64,000 nt of DNA from NCBI RefSeq assembly GCF_030815585.1, contig NZ_JAUSWY010000001.1, forward strand, positions 2,294,001-2,358,000, written 5' to 3'. A program made the translations under genes and the position numbers. The notes under the pieces are model-generated. The model had not been told where the DNA came from. It searched no databases and was given only the letters and a program-made list of their open reading frames with translations. This document shows, in pieces, positions 26,396 to 35,023 of this stretch (its first letter is position 1; each line of letters opens with the position of its first letter). The stretch is from Arthrobacter pascens. GTDB lineage: Bacteria; Actinomycetota; Actinomycetes; Actinomycetales; Micrococcaceae.

Positions 26396-27955
26396 TTATT
26401 TGCTCATTCTATTGTCTGATTCAGACATAAGTAAAGCCCTGATGAGTTCTTCTGTGATTTTCCGTGCCCCGCGTACGGCAAGTGCGACTGCCGTCAGCGT
26501 GGGGTTGCACGCCGTAGGGGTGGGGATGACGCCGTTGCCGGCCACGAAGAGGCCGGGAACCTGCCAGACCTGGCTGTCGGGGGAGCAGACGCTTTCGCCG
26601 TCGTCCGTTTCGCCCATCCGCGTTGTCCCCTGGTAGTGCAGCGATGCTCCGGGCGGCATAACGAACGGACGCTCGTCGAGTGGTTCGCCTACCGCCTTGC
26701 CTAGGCGGACGATTTCCTTCTTCGCGCGCTCCAGGCCTTCCTTGTCCCGATCCGTGAGGCGGTAGTGGATGCGCATGGCGGGCATTCCGTAGGAGTCGCG
26801 GGCGTCGTCGTCGAATGCCACCCGGTCCTCGCGCTGAAGGTCCTTGGCGCAGAACAGCCCCAGCCCGACGATCGAGCCGGGCATAATGGGGTCATCGTCG
26901 GCCACGGGAACCGGTGAGGCGTCCAGCTGCATGATCTGGCCATGGAAGGGCGTCTCGTCAGTGTAGGGAACCCACGCCACCCCGCTCTGCTCGCTGAGCG
27001 CACCGTCGGCGGCTGCCGGCGCATTTGCAGGCTCTACATCGCGAAGCCTGCTCGCGAAGACCACCTGCGCCTGGTCATTGAGGTAGCGGCCCAGCGCGTC
27101 CGGCCTGATGCCGGAGGCCCACAGCAGCTGCGGCGTGCGCAGCGCGTCTCCACCCACCACAACATAACGGGCAGCCACGCGATGGGTCTCGCCGTTACGG
27201 CGGTCCTGGACTTCGATGCCGGCAGCAATGCCGTCCTCCACCAGCACACGCGTCGCCAGCGACTCATCAAAGAGTTCGAACTGCGGGTTTTCCCGGGTGA
27301 CGTCACCTATCACGACGTCGGAGCCTGACCAGATGAGGCCGCCGTCCTCCCGCCGGTGTACAGCCAGCGGCATCGGCTGGACCCGGAACGCAGGGTCGCG
27401 GCCCTCGTCCGCTGCGGCCGACAGGCGCTTGATGACGAGGTCCGAGAAAGGTGCGCCGTCGAAGGCGTGCGTGGTGACACCCAGCAGGCGGCCGGCCTCG
27501 TCGAGAAGCCGTTCCAGGTCCGGCAGGAACGGAATACGCTCCTTGCCGCCCGGGCGCGGGCAGGCCGCAGTCCAGTGCGCGGCCATGCCGCCCACATTGC
27601 TGGACATGGCCGCGACGGGCATCCCGTCTTCTCCCGGAAAGGCATAGCCCTCCGGCAGCAGGTACGTGCCGGCCCGGGCTCGGCGTTCTCCGCTCTTGAC
27701 GGCGCCGGGAGAGTTCACCGTTTCGACGACCGCCCCCGGGCCTTCGGAAGCGCGCTGCGCGAGGCTGCGGCGTTCAGGATCCCCGATGTTCCTGACGTGC
27801 GCCCCGGGCGGATTGCTCACGGTGGGGCCCACTTCGAACATAGAGATGGTGGCGCCGGGTGCTTCCTCGCTGAGGATCCGTGCGTACGCCGAGGCCGTGG
27901 GTCCGCTGCCAACGATGGCGACGTCGACGCGGGCGGGGTACCTGTTTGGGCTCAC
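26396..27955 (-). CDS. GMC-type FAD oxidoreductase, second glycoside 3-oxidase-like enzyme
   Basis: The 519-residue product starts at GTG 27955, overlapping the preceding stop (GTGA). The FAD motif VAIVGSGPTASAYARIL is at residues 12-28. GGMAAHWTAACP is the counterpart of the pyranose-oxidase flavin loop, again Ala before His. The C-terminal LHYQGTTRMGE (His) and TACNPTLTAV (Asn) hold the expected base pair of residues. It is clearly paralogous to 12173 but diverged. It is the last gene of the ABC-importer operon, giving that operon both uptake and the first sugar oxidation. Confidence 0.83.
   Translation of the reverse strand: MSPNRYPARVDVAIVGSGPTASAYARILSEEAPGATISMFEVGPTVSNPPGAHVRNIGDPERRSLAQRASEGPGAVVETVNSPGAVKSGERRARAGTYLLPEGYAFPGEDGMPVAAMSSNVGGMAAHWTAACPRPGGKERIPFLPDLERLLDEAGRLLGVTTHAFDGAPFSDLVIKRLSAAADEGRDPAFRVQPMPLAVHRREDGGLIWSGSDVVIGDVTRENPQFELFDESLATRVLVEDGIAAGIEVQDRRNGETHRVAARYVVVGGDALRTPQLLWASGIRPDALGRYLNDQAQVVFASRLRDVEPANAPAAADGALSEQSGVAWVPYTDETPFHGQIMQLDASPVPVADDDPIMPGSIVGLGLFCAKDLQREDRVAFDDDARDSYGMPAMRIHYRLTDRDKEGLERAKKEIVRLGKAVGEPLDERPFVMPPGASLHYQGTTRMGETDDGESVCSPDSQVWQVPGLFVAGNGVIPTPTACNPTLTAVALAVRGARKITEELIRALLMSESDNRMSK
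26413..26432. promoter_or_regulatory. Candidate operator TGTCTGATTCAGACATAAGT
   Basis: This is the best-formed member of the shared site family: TGTCTGA and TCAGACA form a near-perfect inverted repeat, followed by TAAGT. It matches 17 of 20 bases at 36361-36380. It lies inside the last codons of the oxidase gene 26396 and upstream of the beta-alpha operon start at 26325. Confidence 0.6.
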
Positions 27956-28725
27956 CGCGCCACCAGTTCCTGGATCCACTGGACAGACTTGGCCGAGTCG
28001 ATGGTGGGGTAGTACTCGAGGCCGATCGGGCCGGCGTAGCCGCTGTTCTGCAGGTCTGCGAGCCGTGCGTGCCAGTCGATGGATCCCGAACCGGGTTCGC
28101 CGCGACCGGGCGCATCAGCGATCTGAACGTACTTGATGAGGTCGCCGGCGTTGGCCAGCTCGGCGGCCACGTTCTCGCCCTCGACGGAGGAGTGGTAAAG
28201 GTCGTAGAGGACGCCGAAGTTGGGCGAGTTGACGCCCTTGGCCACGTAAACGGCCTCTGACGTCCGGTCCAGGAGCGCCCCCGGGTGGTCCACTCTGATA
28301 TTCACCGGCTCCAGGACAAGGGTGATGCCGGAGCCCTCGATGTGTGCGACGCCGCGGGTGAAGATCTCGATCAGTTCGTCCAGCTGGTCCTGGCGTTTGC
28401 GGCCACCGAAGCCGGTGCCGCTGCCCACCACGATCCGGGGGCAGCCGAGCTGCTGCGCTACCTCGACGCCGGCGTCGAGGCCCGTGTAGAAGGGCGCGTG
28501 GTCCTTCGGCGGGATCATGAACTGCATGCGCGGTTCCGCGAGCTGGGACGTGAGCTGGACACCGGTTTCCTCGAGTGCGTCCTTGAGGGCGGGGATGTCC
28601 TTGCCGGTGGGGCCCCACATTTCGACGGCGTCGAAGCCGGCGGCGGCTGCTGCGCGGACCCGGTCCGCAGCGCTTTCGCCTGCTTCGCCGAACAAAAGGT
28701 CAATGTTAGGTGAAAGTTGGAACAT
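27952..28725 (-). CDS. Hydroxypyruvate isomerase-like TIM-barrel protein
   Basis: This 257-residue protein starts MFQLSPNIDLLFGE. The Hyi-family metal ligands are visible as Glu in LVLEPVNIRVDHPG, Asp in VLYDLYHSS, Gln in YVQIADAPGRGEPG and Glu in GLEYYPT. The YVQIADAPGR segment is a hallmark of hydroxypyruvate/tartronate-type isomerases. Within an oxidase/importer operon it more likely isomerises a keto sugar than hydroxypyruvate itself, but the substrate is open. It is translationally coupled to the downstream oxidase gene. Confidence 0.82.
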   Translation of the reverse strand: MFQLSPNIDLLFGEAGESAADRVRAAAAAGFDAVEMWGPTGKDIPALKDALEETGVQLTSQLAEPRMQFMIPPKDHAPFYTGLDAGVEVAQQLGCPRIVVGSGTGFGGRKRQDQLDELIEIFTRGVAHIEGSGITLVLEPVNIRVDHPGALLDRTSEAVYVAKGVNSPNFGVLYDLYHSSVEGENVAAELANAGDLIKYVQIADAPGRGEPGSGSIDWHARLADLQNSGYAGPIGLEYYPTIDSAKSVQWIQELVAR

Positions 28726-28752
28726 AGTGTCTCCTGGAAGTTGAAAAGGGAA

Positions 28753-29127
28753 CTAAAACATGGGGTGGTCGTGGACGGGATGCTCCGGGACCGGCTGGAG
28801 GACGTCCCAGTGCTCAACAATCCGTCCGTCTTTGAAGCGGTAGATATCTGCGACGGCGGCGTCCGGGCGGCCGGGACCTGATGCCTTGACGTGCACCATT
28901 GCGAGGTTGCCGTCCACCAGGATGCGCTGCACGTCAAACCTGGACTCAGGCGATCGGTCGAACTTTGGCGTCAGCATCCGGATAGCCGCCTCCGGACCGT
29001 CGGGAATGGTCGGGTTGTGCTGCCTGTAGTCGTCAGCCACCAGGAAGTCGAAGGCTTCGCGCACCCGTTTTTGGGTGTAGAACATCTCCACGAAGCGCTC
29101 GAACGCTTCGCGGTTGTCAACCGTCAC
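28753..29127 (-). CDS. SnoaL/NTF2-like small enzyme
   Basis: This 124-residue single-domain protein starts at GTG 29127, three bases after the permease gene. It shows FVEMFYTQKRVREAFDFLVADDYRQHNP near 12-39 and DIYRFKDGRIVEHWDVLQPVPE near 89-110, typical of predicted SnoaL-like aldol-condensation enzymes. The His/Asp-rich C-terminus (EHPVHDHPMF) is common to that group. It sits between transport and isomerase genes; its role in glycoside processing is inferred only from position. Confidence 0.75.
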   Translation of the reverse strand: MTVDNREAFERFVEMFYTQKRVREAFDFLVADDYRQHNPTIPDGPEAAIRMLTPKFDRSPESRFDVQRILVDGNLAMVHVKASGPGRPDAAVADIYRFKDGRIVEHWDVLQPVPEHPVHDHPMF

Positions 29128-29130
29128 GGG

Positions 29131-29967
29131 TCAGCCCTTCAGGCCGCCGGAGAAGCCCTGAATAAAGCGCTTCTGCGCGAACAGGAACAGCGCCAGGATG
29201 GGAACCATGGACACGATCACGATCGCAAAGATCGAATTCCACTCCGAAACCAGTGAACCGATGTAGTAGTACATGGCCACCGGCAGCGTCTGGTTGGCCG
29301 AGCCGCCCAGGAAGATCAGCGAGGTGAAGAAGTCGTTCCACACGATGAGCCCGGCGAAAATGGTGACCGTTCCGGTGGCGGGAGCCATCATGGGCAGCAC
29401 CACCTTCCCAAAAATCTGGGACCTGCTGGCACCGTCAATGGTGGCTGCCTCCTCGTAATCCGTGCCAAGTCCCCGGAAAAAGTTGGAGTAGAGGAAGATC
29501 GACAGCGGCAGGAGCATGCCGGTGTACAGGACGATCAGGCCCCATGCGGATCCTGTGAGACCCATGGCACGTGCGCCCATGTATAGGGGTACGGCGCCGA
29601 GCTGGCCGGGGAGGATGATGGCGATCAGGAAGAGATAGTACGCGCCCTTGCTCCAGCGGCGGGTGCTGCGGGAGATCACGTATCCAGTGATTGACCCGAG
29701 CGCGATGAGCCCGACGATACTCCCCGCCGTAATGATGATGCTGTTCACCAGGCCCAGAACAACGTTGGAGTTTCCTGTGGCTGTCAGGACGGCCACGAAG
29801 TTGCTGAAGTCCGGGTTCTTCGGGAGCGCAAGGGGCGAGGTGGTGTACATTTCGCTGTCCGGCTTCAGGGCGGTCGTCACTAGGAAGTAGAACGGGGCGA
29901 GGAAGGTCAGCGCGAGGACCCAAAGGCCAATTTCGCGGAGCAGGGTGAGTTTGGTGTAGCGGAACAT
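29131..29967 (-). CDS. Carbohydrate ABC transporter permease (MalG-type)
   Basis: This 278-residue membrane protein starts at ATG 29967 behind GGAGGA. It has about six hydrophobic segments (first at LREIGLWVLALTFLAPFYFL) and the EAA loop EEAATIDGASRSQIFGKVVLP that docks with the ATPase. It pairs with the permease 29971 and binding protein 30984. No ATPase gene is in the window, so it probably shares a housekeeping MsiK-type ATPase, as many actinobacterial sugar importers do. Confidence 0.9.
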   Translation of the reverse strand: MFRYTKLTLLREIGLWVLALTFLAPFYFLVTTALKPDSEMYTTSPLALPKNPDFSNFVAVLTATGNSNVVLGLVNSIIITAGSIVGLIALGSITGYVISRSTRRWSKGAYYLFLIAIILPGQLGAVPLYMGARAMGLTGSAWGLIVLYTGMLLPLSIFLYSNFFRGLGTDYEEAATIDGASRSQIFGKVVLPMMAPATGTVTIFAGLIVWNDFFTSLIFLGGSANQTLPVAMYYYIGSLVSEWNSIFAIVIVSMVPILALFLFAQKRFIQGFSGGLKG

Positions 29968-29970
29968 TGT

Positions 29971-30930
29971 TTAGTCCTCCGGGTTCTGCCGTGTCAGCCG
30001 CTGCTGGATTACGGCGAAGAACAGGATGATGGCGGCGAGCACCAGGGCCAGGGCGGCGCCGCCGCCGAAGTTGCCGAGCGCAAATGCCTGTTTGTAGACC
30101 TGAGTGGCCAGGGTTTCGGTTGCGCCAGCGGGTCCTCCGTTGGTCAGGGCCATAATCGGGTCGAAGACCCGGAGCCCCTGGACGATTCCCAGCGTTGTGG
30201 CGATGGCGATGGCGGGGCGGATGGCTGGCAACGTGACGTAGCGGAAGCGCTGCCAGAGGTTCGCACCGTCGATGGCGGCCGCCTCCTCGACTTCCACCGG
30301 GACGCCGGCAAGTCCCGCCATGAAAATCACCATGGCAAAGCCGGTGGACCCCCAGACGAGGACTACGAGCACCGTCCAGATGGCCCACTGCGGGTCGGCG
30401 AGCCAGGGTTTGGCGAGGTCTCCGGCGCCTATTGAGGTGAGGAAGACGTTGATGGGCCCGTCAAAGTCAAAGATGTACTTCCAGACGTAGGCAGTGGCCA
30501 GGGGGCTGAGCACCACGGGCATAAAGAAGAGGGTGCGGAGAATGTACCGTGTCTTCAGCATCCGGTTGAGGCCGAGGGCGATAATGAGCCCGCCGACATT
30601 GCCGAGGAAGACCGAACCAAAGGCCAGGAACAGCGTGTTAGTCAGGGCGCCGAGCTTGGTGGGGTCCTTGAAGATGGCTTCGAAGTTTTGCCAGCCCACA
30701 ATTTTGAACGAGCCGATGCCTGTCCAGTTGGTGAATGCGAAGAAACCGCCGATACCTGTTGCCACGTAGTGGATGGCGATGACCAGGACAATCCCGGGCA
30801 GCGCCCACCACCAATGTCCCAACTGCAGGCCGGTGCTGCGGGGACGGGGTTTTTCGCCCGCCCCCGGAGCACGTCTGCCTCGCAGGGGTGCTTTTGCTGC
30901 TTCGCTTTTCGGTTGCATCGTCGCAGTCAT
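29971..30930 (-). CDS. Carbohydrate ABC transporter permease (MalF-type)
   Basis: This 319-residue protein starts at ATG 30930. The positively charged N-terminus (~40 residues, RGRRAPGAGEKPRPRS) precedes WWWALPGIVLVIAIHYVA. The EAA loop reads EVEEAAAIDGANLWQRF. Six or seven membrane segments are evident. It is four bases upstream of the second permease gene and downstream of the binding protein. Confidence 0.9.
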   Translation of the reverse strand: MTATMQPKSEAAKAPLRGRRAPGAGEKPRPRSTGLQLGHWWWALPGIVLVIAIHYVATGIGGFFAFTNWTGIGSFKIVGWQNFEAIFKDPTKLGALTNTLFLAFGSVFLGNVGGLIIALGLNRMLKTRYILRTLFFMPVVLSPLATAYVWKYIFDFDGPINVFLTSIGAGDLAKPWLADPQWAIWTVLVVLVWGSTGFAMVIFMAGLAGVPVEVEEAAAIDGANLWQRFRYVTLPAIRPAIAIATTLGIVQGLRVFDPIMALTNGGPAGATETLATQVYKQAFALGNFGGGAALALVLAAIILFFAVIQQRLTRQNPED

Positions 30931-30983
30931 GGTAATCCTTGCTTGTCCCTTTGAGTTGTTGGAACTGTGGTGATCTGAAGCTG

Positions 30984-32276
30984 TTACTGTCCCCAGGCTG
31001 TATCCATGGCCTGGAGTACCTGATCGGCAGTTTTCTGCCCGGTGATCAGGCCCTGGACGCCGGTGGCGAGGGCGTCGTACACGGCGGAGTTGGGCCACTG
31101 GCTGTTTGGCAGCGGGCCGTACTTTCCGTCCTTGATGAGATCGCCGACGTTCTTGTAGGCGCCGGCGTTGAAGTCGTAGCTGTCGAGGCCGGTGACCGGC
31201 AGGGCGCCATCGATTTCCGCGAAGGCCTTGGTCTGCTCAGGCTGGGCCGCCCAGTCGAGGAACGCCTTGGCGGCATCCTTGTTCTTGGACGCCGCGTTGA
31301 TGGAGAATGCGTAGTTGGCACTGGCGTAGACGAAACTTTCGGAGCTCGCCTCTGCCGGGAGCGCCCGCACATTGAAGTCCGAGTCTGCAGCTGCGGTCTT
31401 CAGCTGCTTCCAGCTGGGGCCGGGGATAAAGCCCGCAACCGATGTTCCGCCGGCAAGGCCCTTGGTGATGGCGTCGAACCCGGCGCCTGCAGCGCCCTTC
31501 TGGAAGCAGCCCGCATCCTTGAGTTTGGTGACAGCCTCCAGCGATGCCTTCCAGCCGTCCGAGCCGGCGAAGGTGGTCTCCTTGGCGGCCCGCTTTTCGT
31601 TCCACTTCGGGTCCTCCGCGTAGACGCGGGACGCTGCAAGGGACATCGCCATGAGGCCGGTGTTCGGAGCTGCGGAGCCGGCCAGGGCTATGAACGACTT
31701 GCCGGATGATTCCAGTTTTTTGCACTGGTCCTCGAGGGAGGCGAAGTCCGCCGGGAAATCAGACATGCCGGCTGCCTTGGCAGCTGATTCATTGGCAACC
31801 AGGCCAACCACGGTGATCTCAGGTGCCTGGCCGTAGACTTTTCCGTCAGTGCCGAAGAGTGCTTCACTGCCCTCGGGAACCAGTTCCTTGGCGGCATCGT
31901 CCAGTGGCTCCAGGAAGCCTGCCTGAATGAGCGGCAGAATGCTGCGCCCGGTGCCCGAACCGGGCGACGTCACGACGACGTCGGAGGCGTTTCCGGCCTG
32001 AAGCTGCGTCCGCAGGGTCTGGTCGTAAGAGTCGTTGGGCTGCGGGTTGAACGTGATCTTCACGTTCGGGTTCGCTTCCATGTACTTCTCACCCAAGACC
32101 TGAAAGGGGCTCTCGATGGTGTTGGAAGTGGCAAATGACAGGGAGAACTCCTGCGAGCCTCCGGAGGAGGAGTTGCTGCCGGTGGAGGCCGAGCAACCGC
32201 TAAGGATGAGGGCTGCGATCGTGGGGACGGCGAGGGCGCCGACCCTTAGGCCCGAATAGCGACTGTGCTGTGACAT
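30984..32276 (-). CDS. Sugar-binding lipoprotein of the ABC importer
   Basis: This 430-residue extracytoplasmic protein has a signal peptide ending in lipobox LSGC (Cys28), then a Ser/Gly linker and a family-1-type binding fold (SFATSNTIESPFQVLGEKYMEANPNVKITF). It should capture the sugar or glycoside outside the membrane. It is the first gene of the operon 32276-26396. Two candidate operator halves lie 75-120 bases upstream. The ligand is inferred to be a glycoside from the oxidase and deglycosidase neighbours. Confidence 0.9.
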   Translation of the reverse strand: MSQHSRYSGLRVGALAVPTIAALILSGCSASTGSNSSSGGSQEFSLSFATSNTIESPFQVLGEKYMEANPNVKITFNPQPNDSYDQTLRTQLQAGNASDVVVTSPGSGTGRSILPLIQAGFLEPLDDAAKELVPEGSEALFGTDGKVYGQAPEITVVGLVANESAAKAAGMSDFPADFASLEDQCKKLESSGKSFIALAGSAAPNTGLMAMSLAASRVYAEDPKWNEKRAAKETTFAGSDGWKASLEAVTKLKDAGCFQKGAAGAGFDAITKGLAGGTSVAGFIPGPSWKQLKTAAADSDFNVRALPAEASSESFVYASANYAFSINAASKNKDAAKAFLDWAAQPEQTKAFAEIDGALPVTGLDSYDFNAGAYKNVGDLIKDGKYGPLPNSQWPNSAVYDALATGVQGLITGQKTADQVLQAMDTAWGQ

Positions 32277-32351
32277 GTCCAGCCTTTCTGACTTCGTTGT
32301 CGAAATATCCGGGAGCCGTGACCCCGGTCACTCATCAGTATGCCGGAGATG

Positions 32352-32393
32352 TGCAGAAAAAGCACATAAGTATTGCCGATGCCAGACATAAGT
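32352..32393. promoter_or_regulatory. Two candidate operator half-sites (CACATAAGT, CAGACATAAGT)
   Basis: AGCACATAAGT ends at 32371 and CCAGACATAAGT ends at 32393, 22 bases apart (two helical turns). They lie between the divergent binding-protein (32276) and LysR (32509) genes. The right one is identical over CAGACATAAGT to the site at 26432. Confidence 0.55.
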
Positions 32394-32508
32394 TTCGCGG
32401 GGGTCCGCGAAAGCTTCCTACATCCGGGGTTGTGATGCACCCCACTAAATGCATTGATGCCGCTGATACACTGATCTGACAAGTTCACCGTTGAAGGAAC
32501 GCCGCGCC

Positions 32509-33453
32509 GTGACGAATCATGTCCTGCTTTCCCGGCTCGACCTTAACCTGCTGATATCGCTGGATGCCCTCATCACTGAGCGGAGCGTAACGAGGGCGGC
32601 CGAGCGCCTCCATCTGAGCCAGCCGGCGCTGAGCGCCTCGCTTGCGCGCCTCCGGTCCCACTTCGGGGATCCCCTCCTGGCCCGCCGCGGAAACGCCTAC
32701 GAGCTCACGCCATTCGCCCTGCGGCTGGCGGAACACACCACCACGGCACTGGAAGCCGCCCGCCGTGTCTTTGAGAGCCAGGCAACGTGGGAGCCCACCG
32801 AATCCGAGCGTGAGTTCTCCATCTACGGCTCTGACTACGGGTTCACCACCATTGGCCGGGTAGTTTCCGAGCTTGCGGCTGAACGCGCCCCGGGTGTCCG
32901 GTTCCGGTTTATGCTCCACAATCCGATGGTTGTGGAAGATGCAGCCAACCGCCTTCGTTCAGTGGACGGCATGGTGATCCCCCACGGCTTCCTGTCCGGA
33001 CTCCCCTACCTGGACCTGTGGCGGGACGGGTGGGTCGCCGTCGTCTCTTCCTCCAACGAGGCCGTCGGCGAGAAGATCACCATGGAGAACATCGCCGAAC
33101 TCCCGTGGGTCATGACGTATCAGACGCGCTCAGCGTCAACGTCCGCGGAACGCCAAATCATGCAGCTGGGCGTTGAGCCGCGGGTGGATGTGGTGGTTGA
33201 AAGTTTCCAGTCCTTGCCGCATTTTGTGGTGGGGACCAACCGGATCGCGCTCATCCAGGCAGCGCTGGTTCCGTTCGCGCTGCGTGTGGGCGGGGTGCGG
33301 ATCCTGCCGCTCCCGTTCGATGCCACGCCGCTGGTTAATGCCCTGTGGTGGCATCCGGTACACAACCGCGATTCCGAGCATGAGTGGATGCGGGGCCTTT
33401 TCAAGGACGCGGCTGACATCGTCGCAGCCGCCGCGGTTCCGGAAACCCCTTAA
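32509..33453 (+). CDS. LysR-family transcriptional regulator
   Basis: This protein of about 314 residues is taken from GTG 32509; a TTG at 32491 is possible. The HTH is RSVTRAAERLHLSQPALSAS with LRSHFGDPLLARRGN. The effector domain follows a FSIYGSDYGF strand and is related to the 11127 regulator. It is divergent from the importer operon and shares its 230-base intergenic region, so it is a likely second regulator of uptake, beside the ROK protein. Confidence 0.87.
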   Translation: MTNHVLLSRLDLNLLISLDALITERSVTRAAERLHLSQPALSASLARLRSHFGDPLLARRGNAYELTPFALRLAEHTTTALEAARRVFESQATWEPTESEREFSIYGSDYGFTTIGRVVSELAAERAPGVRFRFMLHNPMVVEDAANRLRSVDGMVIPHGFLSGLPYLDLWRDGWVAVVSSSNEAVGEKITMENIAELPWVMTYQTRSASTSAERQIMQLGVEPRVDVVVESFQSLPHFVVGTNRIALIQAALVPFALRVGGVRILPLPFDATPLVNALWWHPVHNRDSEHEWMRGLFKDAADIVAAAAVPETP

Positions 33454-33459
33454 ATGCCC

Positions 33460-33490
33460 CGATGCCCGGCCTGCATAAGGACGGGCATCG
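33460..33490. terminator. Probable bidirectional terminator between convergent genes
   Basis: CGATGCCCG (33460-33468) pairs with CGGGCATCG (33482-33490) around a 13-base loop, with ATTTGTTT after a short gap. It lies in the 61-base gap between the LysR stop and the fusion gene stop. Confidence 0.5.
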
Positions 33491-33514
33491 ACGCATGGGG
33501 ATTTGTTTGCAGCG

Positions 33515-34993
33515 TCAGGCTGATGTGAGCGCCGTCCGCATGCTCTTGCGAATGAGGTCGTGCTGCTTGCGGACCAGCAGCAGCGGGTCCACCTCCCCGA
33601 GCTCAGCGAAGGCGTGGCCCTCCCACTCGCTGGACCAGTAGCCGCGGTAGCCGCCTTCCACGAACACGCGGACCAATTCCGGGTAGTCGATCGCGGGCTC
33701 ATTGCCCTGCTCATCGATGTCGTAGAACTTCGCGTGGACGTGCATGATCTGCGGCATGATGTCAGACCACTCCTTCGGACTGACATGGCCGTGCATGTTG
33801 AAGGCGAGGTGGGCGAAGGAACCGAGGCGGGCAGGATCAAAGCCGCGTCCGCGCAGGTAGTCAATGAAGTCCTCCTGCCGCGCCCGCATCGGGGCCTCGG
33901 TGGCCCAGATGGCTTGCAGCCTTTGCACGGCGTCGTCGTCGAGTCCGGCCCGGCGGACAGCGCGCAGGAGGGTGGGTGACATGCTGTGCATGGTGGAGGA
34001 AAAATCCGCTACGAAGCCCAACATCGGAGAGTCGAGATCGGCGTAGACGTCGCGGACCTTCATGATCTCCGGGGAGTTGGGTCCCAGCGGCGCGTGGATC
34101 TCGTAGGCAAGCTTGAGTTCGAGGTCTTCGGCCAGCGGCAGGAGCCGGCGCAGCAGTTCGGGCTTGGCGCTCTGGATGCGGACAAGCGGGAACCCCAGCT
34201 TCTTCGCGCCGTGGAAGAGCGTCTCGGTGAACTCGTATTCTTCGTCCGGCGTCATGTCACGGTCCCGGCGCCGGCCCATGTCCAGGTTGGCGCCAAAGGA
34301 GCTTGCGGTGAAGCCGTGTTTGTCGAAGGCCTCCTGCCAGGAACGGGCGAAGTCATCAGTTACGTCCGGATAGGTCGGCAGTACCTGGGAGGCCACGATC
34401 TCGATGCCGGGGCCGATGCCCAGCTCCGCCACCCGGTTCAGCAGGCCGTCGAAGTCGTACCAGCCGGCCCGGAACTCGGCACTGGCTGAGTACAGGGTAA
34501 GCCCGAGCGAGAACGGATCGTCCTCGGACTTCGGCGGAGGCGGCGTGACCGCCCTCGTCAGTTCCGGGGCAGCAGAGGCCCTGTCCGTGACGGTCAGCTC
34601 CAGCGTTTGGTCCACGAAGTTGGGGACGTACATGCCGGGACCGCCGTGCTGGCCCGGTGCGATCTGCATGTACGGCAGTCGAAGCTCCCCCATTACCTGG
34701 ATGGTGTGCTGTTCGCCCAGGGAAACCGGGCTTACCCTCTTGGCGATGAGCAGGGGATGTTCCTGCAGGTACCAGAGTGTCTCGCTTTGCGCCGGCAGGT
34801 CGGGAAGCGCATAGCGGACACCACCCAGTTCCAGGGACAGGTCCCCGGCGGGAATGTCCTGGCCGTCGACGGTCAGCTGCAGGCTGGAAACCGAGGAGAG
34901 CCACAAGCTGCGGTACCAAGGAATCGTCAGGGCCAGCGCGAGGCCCTCCGGATGGGGGCGGAGGCTTGATTCGTCAATAAGTCCGTTTGGCAT
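33515..34993 (-). CDS. Natural beta-alpha fusion C-glycoside deglycosidase
   Basis: The 492-residue product joins both subunits. Residues 1-138 are a DUF6379-type beta domain (HPEGLALALTIPWYRSLWLS, LRLPYMQIAPGQ). Residues ~139-160 are a Pro-rich acidic linker (TPPPPKSEDD). Residues 161-492 are a TIM-barrel alpha domain with Glu298 (AYEIHAPLG), Asp330 (GFVADFSST), His420 (MHVHAKFYD) and Glu456 (SSEWEGHAF). The two halves are most similar to the separate proteins at 22597 and 23786, so a fusion after duplication is likely. One continuous frame with AAAGAGA upstream of ATG 34993 rules out a simple overlap. It is 30 bases after the second fusion gene. Confidence 0.83.
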   Translation of the reverse strand: MPNGLIDESSLRPHPEGLALALTIPWYRSLWLSSVSSLQLTVDGQDIPAGDLSLELGGVRYALPDLPAQSETLWYLQEHPLLIAKRVSPVSLGEQHTIQVMGELRLPYMQIAPGQHGGPGMYVPNFVDQTLELTVTDRASAAPELTRAVTPPPPKSEDDPFSLGLTLYSASAEFRAGWYDFDGLLNRVAELGIGPGIEIVASQVLPTYPDVTDDFARSWQEAFDKHGFTASSFGANLDMGRRRDRDMTPDEEYEFTETLFHGAKKLGFPLVRIQSAKPELLRRLLPLAEDLELKLAYEIHAPLGPNSPEIMKVRDVYADLDSPMLGFVADFSSTMHSMSPTLLRAVRRAGLDDDAVQRLQAIWATEAPMRARQEDFIDYLRGRGFDPARLGSFAHLAFNMHGHVSPKEWSDIMPQIMHVHAKFYDIDEQGNEPAIDYPELVRVFVEGGYRGYWSSEWEGHAFAELGEVDPLLLVRKQHDLIRKSMRTALTSA

Positions 34994-35023
34994 GGTTGTT
35001 CTCTTTGCTGGGAGATGGGATGG

